Below, in pieces: positions 57,446 to 64,000 of a stretch of DNA of 64,000 nt; within the stretch, counting starts at the first letter, position 1, and each line of letters opens with the position of its first letter. The stretch comes from Streptomyces sp. NBC_01591 (GTDB lineage Bacteria; Actinomycetota; Actinomycetes; Streptomycetales; Streptomycetaceae), in NCBI RefSeq assembly GCF_035918155.1, contig NZ_CP109327.1:2728001-2792000 (forward strand), given 5' to 3'. The notes beneath the pieces are model-generated. The model had not been told where the DNA came from. It worked only from the letters and a program-made list of their open reading frames with translations, and made no database searches. The position numbers were made by a program, and so were the translations under genes.

Positions 57446-58222
57446 TCAGCCGAACGCGGCGCGCTCCAGCCAGAAGTCCAGCAGCTCCGCGTCACCGAGC
57501 ACCTCGACCCGGTCGCTGTCCGCCGCCAGGCGCCGGTTGAAGACCAGCATGACGTCGGTGAGCGGGCCGCGCAGTGCGACGGTGGCCTTCTCGTGGGCGC
57601 GTCGCCAGGCGAAGCCGTCCTCGCCGAACTCGATCAGCCATTCGGCGCCGGGCACGTCCGTGGCGTGCAGATGGATGGAGCGCCCGGCCCCGGTCAGCCC
57701 GGCGGCCTCCTTGTCGCCCGCGGCCCGCACGAAGGCGACGATCTCCAGCCACTCCTCGATCGTGTCGGCGGCCAGCTCCGGCGCCACCTCGTACCCGGTC
57801 CGCGCGGTGAGCGCCGCGTCGGCGTGGTGGACGATCGTCTCGTGCGCCATCCGGCGCGCCCAGAAGCCCGTGCTCCGCTCCCAGGCCCAGGACCACACCT
57901 TCTCGTCCGGGCCCTCGGCCCGCAGCGCCTCGACGGTCCGGGCCGCGCCCTCCGCCAGCCAGGCGTCGAGCACGGCGGGGTCGTCGCTCCCGGGAGTGAA
58001 CTCCGGTACCCGCTCGTCCGGGACCTCCTCGGTGGCCCGGGTGCGTACGATCTCGCCGACCCAGCGATGGGCTCCGCCGATGTGGACGGCGAGCTCGCGC
58101 AGGGTCCAGTCGGGGCAGGTCGGGACGGTCGCGCCGAGGTCGGCGCCGCGGATCGTGTTCCTCAACGCGTCGGTGCGGGCGATGATTTCGTCACAGTAGA
58201 GGTCATGCGGAAGTCGGCTCAT
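57446..58222 (-). CDS. Maleylpyruvate isomerase family mycothiol-dependent enzyme (MDMPI/DinB fold)
   Basis: 258 residues. The DinB-like four-helix bundle appears in CPDWTLRELAVHIGGAHRWV and TGFWARRMAHETIVHHADAA, with the three metal-binding His expected for the family; the C-terminal SCP-like domain is VALRGPLTDVMLVFNRRLAA. Members use mycothiol, the actinobacterial thiol, to transfer or isomerise reactive compounds. Single gene, start set where the upstream sequence offers AGGG. Confidence 0.9.
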   Translation of the reverse strand: MSRLPHDLYCDEIIARTDALRNTIRGADLGATVPTCPDWTLRELAVHIGGAHRWVGEIVRTRATEEVPDERVPEFTPGSDDPAVLDAWLAEGAARTVEALRAEGPDEKVWSWAWERSTGFWARRMAHETIVHHADAALTARTGYEVAPELAADTIEEWLEIVAFVRAAGDKEAAGLTGAGRSIHLHATDVPGAEWLIEFGEDGFAWRRAHEKATVALRGPLTDVMLVFNRRLAADSDRVEVLGDAELLDFWLERAAFG

Positions 58223-58263
58223 GCCGCGCACCCTAGTTCGATCACATGTCGAACCCAACCGAG

Positions 58264-58824
58264 TCACCCGCCGAGTTGCGAGGCGCTGGGCACCTTGTCC
58301 TTCACCTCGGCGCCCGCGCTGCTGCCCGCGGCCTTGATGTTGTTGATCACGCTCTCGAAGGCGCCGATGTCGCCCGCGCCCGCCTCGCCCTTGCGGAGCT
58401 TGTCGCCGAGCCCCTTGAGCGATTCGATGCCCGCCGTCAGCGGCGCGACCGCCTTGGACAGCAGCGGATCCCCCTTGGCGTTGACCACCGCCGCCTTCAG
58501 CCGGTTGTAGGCGAAGCCGCCCGCGAGCCCGGCCTTGACCAGAGCGAACGTCCGCCCGTCGGCGCCCTTCTTGAACTTGCCCGCCCGGTACGGCTTCACG
58601 ATCCACTGGTACGTCGCACCGGCCGCGAGCCCCGCGTTGGCGACGAACCGCGTCTTGGCGAACTTCTGCGCCTCGGCCGATGACGTACCGCTCGGGGACA
58701 CGGAGCTGCTCGCGCTGTCGCCGTCGCCGCACGCGGTGGCGCCCACGACCAGGGCGCAGGACAGCAGCAACGAGACGAGCAGACGGCGGAGCGGTACGGA
58801 GCCGGTCGCGGCGGAACTGGGCAC
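58264..58824 (-). CDS. Lipoprotein, hypothetical
   Basis: 186 residues, GTG with AGGGAGG 6 bases upstream. Signal peptide LVSLLLSCALVVGATAC with lipobox ATAC. Mature domain helical: RFVANAGLAAGATYQWIVKP, ALVKAGLAGGFAYNRLKAAV and KKAP-like basic stretches. A Streptomyces-type surface lipoprotein of unknown role. Confidence 0.8.
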   Translation of the reverse strand: MPSSAATGSVPLRRLLVSLLLSCALVVGATACGDGDSASSSVSPSGTSSAEAQKFAKTRFVANAGLAAGATYQWIVKPYRAGKFKKGADGRTFALVKAGLAGGFAYNRLKAAVVNAKGDPLLSKAVAPLTAGIESLKGLGDKLRKGEAGAGDIGAFESVINNIKAAGSSAGAEVKDKVPSASQLGG

Positions 58825-59004
58825 AGCGGGCCTCCCTGGCCGGGCGCATCAGGGCGATCTCTACGGTGAGTGACGACTTCGGCCACTCTCGGTAAGGTTC
58901 GCCCGGCCCGGAACGGTGTGCCACCCGGGAAACGCCGTCCGGGTCTCCCCCGCCCCCCGGTCAGTCCTGGTGCCCCTCCCGGCAGGCTTTGCCCCGTCAC
59001 GGCA

Positions 59005-60078
59005 CTAGCTACAGCAGTCCGGCTCCAGTCCGCGCGGCAGGTGTTCGCCGCCGAAGACCGCCGTGGTCGCCTCGTCGCCGCCGAGCGCGGCCACGGCGAG
59101 CAGCAGCGATCCGGCCGTCCAGGTGGTGAGCTCCTGGGGCCAGAAGGCCCGGTCGCCCTCGAAGACGTACCCCGTCCAGTACATGCCGCCCTCGGCGCGC
59201 AGATGCTGGATGGACTGGAGGATCTCCAGCGCCCGGTCGGACTCGCCCATCACCCAGAGCGCCAGGGCGAGTTCGCAGCTCTCGCCGCCGGTCACCCACG
59301 GGTTGGGCAGCACGCAGCGCACCCCGAGGCCGGGGACCACGAAGCGGTCCCAGCTCTCCTCCATCCGCTCCTTGGCGGCCGCTCCGGTCAGCGCGCCACC
59401 GAGGACCGGGTAGTACCAGTCCATCGAGTAGCGGCTCTTGTCCAGGAAGCGTTCCGGGTGGTTGCGGATCGCATGGCTCAGCGCACCCGTCGCCAACTCC
59501 CAGTCGGGCTGCGGCTCTTCGCGCCGTTCGGCGATGGCGAGCGCGCAGCGCAGCGCCTGGTGGATGGAGGAGCAGCCGGTCAGCAGCGCGTCGTCGACGG
59601 GGGTTCCGTCGGCTTCGCGCTTCCAGCCGATCTGACCGCCGGGCTGCTGGAGCCGCAGGACGAATTCGACGGCGGCGAAGACGGTCGGCCACATCCGGTC
59701 GACGAAGGCGTCGTCGCCGGTGGCGAGGTAGTGGTGCCAGACGCCGACGGCCACGTACGCGCAGAAGTTGGTCTCCAGCGAGCGGTCGGTCGGCCGGTCC
59801 GGGTCCCCGTCGTGGTACGCGGCGTACCAGGAGCCGTCCTCGTTCTGATGCCGGGCCAGCCAGTCGTACGCGCGCTCCGCGGCGGCGTGCTCGCCCGCCG
59901 CGTCGAGGGCCATGGCGGCCTCGGTGTGGTCCCAGGGGTCGAGGTGGTGGCCGCGGAACCAGGGCAGGGCGCCGTCCTCGCGCTGCACGGCGAGGAGTGC
60001 GGCGACGGTCTCGGCGGCCTGCTCGGCGGTGAGGACTCCGGGCAGTACGAGGTGCTCGGTCTGCTCGGGAACGGTCAC
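59005..60078 (-). CDS. Prenyltransferase/squalene-cyclase-like alpha-alpha barrel protein
   Basis: 357 residues from a GTG overlapping the methyltransferase stop. Repeated helical hairpins with QW-like motifs (VAALLAVQREDGALPWFRGH; YDWLARHQNEDGSWYAAYHD; FVLRLQQPGGQIGW) place it in the six-hairpin/terpene cyclase-like superfamily (also glycosidase-like). No DXDD or DXXDD motif is obvious, so true cyclase chemistry is doubtful. Third gene of an operon with a glycosyltransferase and methyltransferase. Confidence 0.8.
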   Translation of the reverse strand: MTVPEQTEHLVLPGVLTAEQAAETVAALLAVQREDGALPWFRGHHLDPWDHTEAAMALDAAGEHAAAERAYDWLARHQNEDGSWYAAYHDGDPDRPTDRSLETNFCAYVAVGVWHHYLATGDDAFVDRMWPTVFAAVEFVLRLQQPGGQIGWKREADGTPVDDALLTGCSSIHQALRCALAIAERREEPQPDWELATGALSHAIRNHPERFLDKSRYSMDWYYPVLGGALTGAAAKERMEESWDRFVVPGLGVRCVLPNPWVTGGESCELALALWVMGESDRALEILQSIQHLRAEGGMYWTGYVFEGDRAFWPQELTTWTAGSLLLAVAALGGDEATTAVFGGEHLPRGLEPDCCS

Positions 60079-60839
60079 GCCTCGGCCTCGGTGAGGTCCT
60101 CGGCGGCGGCCACGGGCAGGTGCGGCTTGGTCGCGTACGCCACGAAGCTCTTGCCGACGACCGGGTTGAGCAGCTGCTCGGCGACCCGGGTCGCCATCGG
60201 CTTCTTCATGATGTCCCAGACCAGCAGCTTGTGGTACGCGCGGACCGGCAGCGCTGCGTCCTTGCCGTCGCGGCCCACTCCGAATGCGCACTTGAGCCAC
60301 CAGTACGGCGAGTGCAGGGCGTGGGCGTGGTGGGTGCCGTACGGCTTGAGGCCGGCGCCGCGGATCTTGCCGAGCAGTTCGTCGGCCTTGTAGATGCGGA
60401 TGTGGCCGCCCTCGACCTCGTGGTAGGCGTCGGAGAGCGTCCAGCAGACCTTCTCGGGGCCGTACCGCGGCACGGTGATCGCGATCCGGCCGCCGGGCCT
60501 GAGGACCCGGACCATCTCGGCGAGGACGCCCTTGTCGTCGGGGATGTGCTCCATGACCTCGGAGATGATCACGACGTCGAAGGACTCGTCGGGGAACGGC
60601 AGGTTGAGCGCGTCGCCCTCCATCGCGGTGGCCGTGGCGCCCTCCGGGGCCTCACCGGCCTCCTTCATCGCGGCGAACCACTTCGCGACCTCGCGGATCT
60701 CCTCGCCGTTCTGGTCGAGGGCCACGACCTGGGCGCCGCGCCGGTAGCACTCGAAGGCGTGGCGTCCGGCGCCGCAGCCCAGGTCGAGCACTCGGTCACC
60801 TGCGGCGAGCGGGAAGCGGGTGAAGTCCACGGTCAGCAC
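60075..60839 (-). CDS. Class I SAM-dependent methyltransferase
   Basis: 254 residues, GTG start. Motif I RVLDLGCGAGRHAFECYRRG, VALDQNGEEI, GDALNLPFPDESFDVVIISE, LRPGGRIAITVPRYGPE. UbiE/COQ5-like Methyltransf_11 enzyme acting on a small or lipid substrate. It lies between a glycosyltransferase and an alpha-alpha barrel protein, with stop-start overlap to the latter. Confidence 0.88.
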   Translation of the reverse strand: MLTVDFTRFPLAAGDRVLDLGCGAGRHAFECYRRGAQVVALDQNGEEIREVAKWFAAMKEAGEAPEGATATAMEGDALNLPFPDESFDVVIISEVMEHIPDDKGVLAEMVRVLRPGGRIAITVPRYGPEKVCWTLSDAYHEVEGGHIRIYKADELLGKIRGAGLKPYGTHHAHALHSPYWWLKCAFGVGRDGKDAALPVRAYHKLLVWDIMKKPMATRVAEQLLNPVVGKSFVAYATKPHLPVAAAEDLTEAEA

Positions 60840-60901
60840 GAATGCCTGCTTTCGCGGTCGAGGGGGTCAGGGGGCGGGTACGACGGCAAAGGGCGGCGGT
60901 G

Positions 60902-62233
60902 TCAACGACGGCCGCCGGGGCGCGTGGCGCCGGACCGGGCGGCGATCGCCTCGCGGTAGAGCGCGGCGGTGCCGATGGCGGCCTGCTTCCAGGTGAAGCG
61001 GGAGAGCACCCGGTCACGGCCCGCGGCACCGAGCCGGGCCCGCAGCTCCGGGTCGGCGAGCAGCCGGGCGAGCGCGTCGGCCAGTGCCCCGGCGTCGGCG
61101 GGCGGGACGGCCAGGCAGGTCTCGCCGTCCGGGCCCGCGACCTCGGGGATCGCGCCACCGGTGGTGGCGACCAGGGGGGTGCCGGTGGCCATGGCCTCGG
61201 CGGCGGGCAGCGAGAAGCCTTCGTACAGCGAGGGGACGCAGGCGATCTGGGCGCCGCGCACCAGGTCGACGAGTTCGGCGTCGCTGATGCCCTTGACGAA
61301 CTCGACGGCGTCCTGGAGTCCGTGCCGCTCGATGGCCTGGGCGACCGGTCCGTCCTCGGCCCGCTTGCCGACGACCACGAGGTGCGCCTTCGGGTTCCCG
61401 GTACGGAGCTTGGCGAGCGCCTCGACGAGGTGGACGAGGCCCTTCAGCGGAACGTCGGCGCTGGAGGTGGTGACGATCCTGCCGGGCACCTCGGCGACCG
61501 AGGGGTCGGGCGACCAGAGATCGGTGTCCGCGCCGATGTGCACGACGTGGATGCGGTCCTGGCGCACCCCGAGGTGGTCGACTATCTCCTGCTTGGAGGA
61601 GCCGGAGACGGTGAGCACCGACGGCAGCCGGCGCGCGACCCGCTTCTGCATGCGGGTGAAGCCGTACCAGCGGCGTACGGAGGCGCGCCGGCGGCGGCTC
61701 TCGGCGGCGTCCAGGTCCAGCTGCCGGTCGACGGTGATGGGGTGGTGGATCGTGGTGACGAGCGGGGCGCCGAGGTCCGCGAGCAGCCCGTAGCCGAGGG
61801 TCTGGTTGTCGTGGATGACGTCGAACTCGCCGCGGCGGGCGGCGAGATGGCGTCGGGCGCGCAGGCTGAAGGTGAGCGGTTCCGGGAAGCCGCCGGTCCA
61901 CATGGTGGCGACCTCGGCGGCGTCGATCCAGTCCCGGTACTCGCCGCGCTTGGGGGTGCGGAACGGGTCGGGCTGGCGGTAGAGGTCCAGGCTCGGCAGC
62001 TCGGTGAGCGGGACGCCCTCGTCGAGCACCGGATAGGGCTGGGCGCCGATCACCTCGACGCTGTGGCCGAGGCGGGCGAGCTCGCGGGCGAGGTGGCGTA
62101 CGTAGACACCCTGGCCGCCGCAGAAGGGGTTGCCCTTGTAGGTGAGGAGTGCGATGCGCAACGGACGTTCGTCGGCGGTGCCGGACGTGTCGCTGCCCGT
62201 GCGGGGGCCCGACTCTATGGCCTCAGCGGTCAC
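60902..62233 (-). CDS. Family 4 glycosyltransferase
   Basis: 443 residues from GTG (MTAEAIESG) with AAGGGGG upstream. GT-B enzyme: IALLTYKGNPFCGGQGVYVR, VIHDNQTLGYGL, VTTIHHPITVDRQLD, VHIGADTDLW, and the donor-binding IACVPSLYEGFSLPAAEAMA (E-X7-E). Retaining transferase using a nucleotide sugar. First gene of the minus-strand operon; the third KstR-type site is 55-68 bases upstream. Confidence 0.92.
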   Translation of the reverse strand: MTAEAIESGPRTGSDTSGTADERPLRIALLTYKGNPFCGGQGVYVRHLARELARLGHSVEVIGAQPYPVLDEGVPLTELPSLDLYRQPDPFRTPKRGEYRDWIDAAEVATMWTGGFPEPLTFSLRARRHLAARRGEFDVIHDNQTLGYGLLADLGAPLVTTIHHPITVDRQLDLDAAESRRRRASVRRWYGFTRMQKRVARRLPSVLTVSGSSKQEIVDHLGVRQDRIHVVHIGADTDLWSPDPSVAEVPGRIVTTSSADVPLKGLVHLVEALAKLRTGNPKAHLVVVGKRAEDGPVAQAIERHGLQDAVEFVKGISDAELVDLVRGAQIACVPSLYEGFSLPAAEAMATGTPLVATTGGAIPEVAGPDGETCLAVPPADAGALADALARLLADPELRARLGAAGRDRVLSRFTWKQAAIGTAALYREAIAARSGATRPGGRR

Positions 62234-62287
62234 ACTCGGCCCCCTTCTCACTGCGTGTTCGCCGGAGCGTAACCGCTCACGCTAATC

Positions 62288-62301
62288 TAGAACAAGTTTC
62301 A
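62288..62301. promoter_or_regulatory. KstR-type operator 3
   Basis: TAGAACAAGTTTCA fits TNNAACNNGTTNNA exactly. It is placed between the glycosyltransferase operon and the divergent TetR gene, so both could be controlled. Confidence 0.75.
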
Positions 62302-62464
62302 GACTGGATCGTTCAATGAGCTACGAATCTACCGGCAGGTAGCGTCGGTGCAACGTGCCGGATCAGGTGATTCGCGCCACCACCGGGCACGCTGGCATGC
62401 TGTGCGCCCCCGGGAGACCGAGCGCCTCCCTCCGGTCGCGGACAGAAGCCATGGATGGGGACAC

Positions 62465-63076
62465 ATGACAGCGGAAGCCAAGCCGGCATCGCCGCCCCTG
62501 ACCGAACGGCAGGAGGCCCGCCGCCGCCGCATCCTGCACGCCAGCGCCCAGCTCGCCGGCCGGGGCGGCTTCGAGGCGGTGCAGATGCGTGAGGTCGCGG
62601 AGGAGGCCGGGGTCGCCCTGGGCACGCTGTACCGCTACTTCCCGTCCAAGATCCATCTGCTGGTCGCCACCATGCAGGACCAGCTCCAGCACATGCACGC
62701 GACCCTGCACAAACGCCCCCCGGCCGGCCAGGACCCGGCGCAGCGGGTCGCCGACACCCTGATGCGGGCCTTCCGCGCACTCCAGCGCGAGCCGCATCTG
62801 GCGGACGCGATGGTGCGGGCGCTGACCTTCGCGGACCGCAGCGTCAGCCCGGAGGTGGACACCGTCTCGCGGATCACGACGGCGATCATCCTGGACGCGA
62901 TGGGCCTGGAGCATCCGACGCCGGAACAGCTGTCCGCGGTCCGGGTCATCGAACACACCTGGCACTCGGCGCTGATCACCTGGCTGTCGGGGCGGGCGTC
63001 GATCGCCCAGGTGAAGATAGACATCGATACCGTGTGCCGGCTGATCGACGTGACGAAACCCACGGAAGCCCCATAG
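62465..63076 (+). CDS. TetR-family regulator, KstR-like
   Basis: 203 residues from MTAEAKPASPP. TetR HTH: RRRRILHASAQLAGRGGFEA, VQMREVAEEAGVALGTLYRY and FPSKIHLLVATMQDQLQHMH; this extended recognition helix region resembles KstR, the repressor of cholesterol catabolism in mycobacteria and rhodococci, relieved by a steroid CoA thioester. The C-terminal ligand domain is helical. An exact KstR-type site lies in its own upstream region, and two further sites sit before sterol-type operons in this window. Confidence 0.85.
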   Translation: MTAEAKPASPPLTERQEARRRRILHASAQLAGRGGFEAVQMREVAEEAGVALGTLYRYFPSKIHLLVATMQDQLQHMHATLHKRPPAGQDPAQRVADTLMRAFRALQREPHLADAMVRALTFADRSVSPEVDTVSRITTAIILDAMGLEHPTPEQLSAVRVIEHTWHSALITWLSGRASIAQVKIDIDTVCRLIDVTKPTEAP

Positions 63077-63158
63077 CACACAGGGCCCCGTTTCGCGGCG
63101 TTTTCATCACACTCCCCTCACCGTTCTGACCGAAAGGGCCACAAGCCGCTCCTTACCA

Positions 63159-63187
63159 TGGTCATGACCAGATCATGGTCATGACCA
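63159..63187. promoter_or_regulatory. Tandem perfect palindromes TGGTCATGACCA
   Basis: Two identical 12-base palindromes at 63159-63170 and 63176-63187, 17 bases apart start to start, 21 bases upstream of the DUF4190 gene start. Probably paired operators. Confidence 0.6.
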
Positions 63188-63207
63188 GCACCGACGGAGA
63201 GGAAGAC

Positions 63208-63558
63208 ATGGCTGACCAGTCAGGCATTGCAGGCGGAGCGACGGGGACGCAGGCCCCGGGCGGACCGGGATACGGCGCCCAGCCCCCGGCCGGCTACGGG
63301 TACCCCGGCGGTGCCACGCTGCCCAGCGGCAAGGCGACTGCCTCGATGGTGCTCGGCATCCTCGGCCTGGTGCTCATCCCGATCATCCTGCCGATCATCG
63401 CGCTGTGCCTCGGCATCTCGGCCAGGCGCATGGCGGACCGGGGCGAGGGCGGCGGCCGCGGCCAGGCGGTCGCCGGCATCGTGATGGGCAGCGTCGGCAT
63501 CGCCTTCGCCCTGCTCGGCGTGACCGTGGCCACGATCCAGGGCATCAGCGCGATGTGA
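63208..63558 (+). CDS. DUF4190 domain membrane protein
   Basis: 116 residues from MADQSGIAG with GGAGAGGAAG upstream; in-frame ATGs further 5' lie within the palindromes. A Gly/Pro/Tyr-rich N-terminus (GYGAQPPAGYGYPGG) followed by two TM segments (ASMVLGILGLVLIPIILPII and AVAGIVMGSVGIAFALLGVT) with a short basic loop, exactly the DUF4190 pattern. Role unknown. Confidence 0.88.
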   Translation: MADQSGIAGGATGTQAPGGPGYGAQPPAGYGYPGGATLPSGKATASMVLGILGLVLIPIILPIIALCLGISARRMADRGEGGGRGQAVAGIVMGSVGIAFALLGVTVATIQGISAM

Positions 63559-63647
63559 CGGGCCACCGCCCGCGACGCGCACACCGAGTACCGGGCCGCG
63601 CCGGAGGAACCGTACGATCCGGTTCCCCGGCGCGGCCCGCGGTTTCG

Positions 63648-63672
63648 GCGCATGTGCGGCCCCCACATGCGC
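63648..63672 (+). terminator. Hairpin between DUF4190 and ABC-transporter genes
   Basis: GCGCATGTG and exact complement CACATGCGC with a 7-base loop. Lacks a T-run; terminator or regulatory structure. Confidence 0.45.
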
Positions 63673-63768
63673 ACCGCGTCAGGTGGGGGGCCCTGCACCA
63701 TGTCGACGGCGGCAGGGTGTTCATACGGTTCGGCGACATCACATGAACACGCCGAGGAGCCGGTCACC

Positions 63769-64000
63769 ATGCGTCGCAGAGCCATAGGCACCGTCCGTCA
63801 CCGCAGATCCCTCTCCACCGTCGTCGCGCTGACCTCCGCCGGTCTCGTGCTGGCCGGCTGCACCGCCGCCGGAAAGGCGGGCGAGAGCGGCTCTTCCGGC
63901 GGGGGCGCGAAGGACGGGACCGTCAAGGTGGGCCTGGTGTACTCCCGGACCGGGCTCCTCGCGGACTACGGGAAGCAGTACCGCGACGGGTTCATGGCGG
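63769..64000 (+). CDS. ABC-transporter substrate-binding lipoprotein, partial (branched-chain amino acid/urea type)
   Basis: 77 codons visible; continues past the right edge. GAGGAG 9 bases before the ATG. Lipoprotein signal peptide (basic start, VVALTSAGLVLAGC lipobox LAGC), a Gly/Ser linker, then TVKVGLVYSRTGLLADYGKQ, the opening of periplasmic-binding type 1 proteins such as LivK or UrtA. Outside face of the membrane; permease and ATPase genes are expected beyond the window. Confidence 0.85.
   Translation, partial: MRRRAIGTVRHRRSLSTVVALTSAGLVLAGCTAAGKAGESGSSGGGAKDGTVKVGLVYSRTGLLADYGKQYRDGFMA

Noticed and set aside
1..64000. CRISPR array, rRNA, tRNA or intact insertion sequence
   Set aside because: No regularly spaced repeat-spacer units, rRNA cores, tRNA cloverleaves or transposase ORFs were found.

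Overview
The window is high-GC actinobacterial DNA that looks like a Streptomyces chromosome. Supporting traits are strong third-position G/C, GTG starts, GGAGG ribosome binding sites, WhiB, DUF397/XRE pairs, a mycothiol-dependent enzyme and F420-type oxidoreductases. Positions 1 to about 11.4 kb are accessory. A minus-strand replication/mobilization module of a plasmid or integrative element (replication-type protein, DnaC-like loader, WhiB, DUF2637 membrane protein, small ORF, partial MobC) runs off the left edge. Opposite it lies an XRE / ImmA-IrrE / membrane protein / PAP2-like cassette. A DUF89 damage-control phosphatase, a frameshifted WD40 remnant and an XRE-TPR regulator follow.

From 11.9 to 21.0 kb there is a tightly coupled plus-strand operon: HAD phosphatase, zinc dehydrogenase, TrpD-family enzyme, radical SAM enzyme with a CX14CX2C cluster motif, free-standing class Ic aminoacyl-tRNA-synthetase-like enzyme, methyltransferase and two glycosyltransferases. 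A full-length extra tyrosyl-tRNA synthetase ends the block. I cannot match this set to a known pathway. It is the best candidate for an undescribed biosynthetic system, with the TyrRS as a possible self-resistance gene. Palindromes of the type CGGACA-n-TGTCC(G) sit before the operon, before the XRE-TPR gene and before its downstream pair, and suggest a local regulator.

After a cluster of GGGACTTT repeats and the RNase P RNA gene (rnpB, minus strand), 21.8-32.9 kb is mostly core chromosome: Uma2-type nuclease, MerR regulator, RNB ribonuclease, YaaA, KDPG aldolase, RNase H/acid phosphatase, a zinc-ribbon protein with a CTG start, a Nif3-like protein, and an iron-box-controlled siderophore-binding lipoprotein.

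From 33 to 41.6 kb two minus-strand operons (SDR, zinc alcohol dehydrogenase, MaoC hydratase; then thiolase/lipid-transfer protein and a fused two-domain acyl-CoA dehydrogenase) look like sterol or branched acyl-CoA degradation. Each is preceded by an exact KstR-type site (TNNAACNNGTTNNA). A third such site lies before a KstR-like TetR gene at 62.5 kb and a divergent glycosyltransferase/methyltransferase operon, which suggests a self-contained regulon. Between them are an MFS transporter with a C-terminal carboxypeptidase-regulatory-like domain and an IclR-controlled locus (PepE, DUF1177, NCS1 permease, M20 peptidase) probably for uptake and breakdown of an amide or peptide-like compound. Small regulators, methyltransferases, an amidase, VOC proteins, an LLM oxidoreductase and a PHP phosphoesterase fill the rest. 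The right edge cuts an ABC-transporter substrate-binding lipoprotein.
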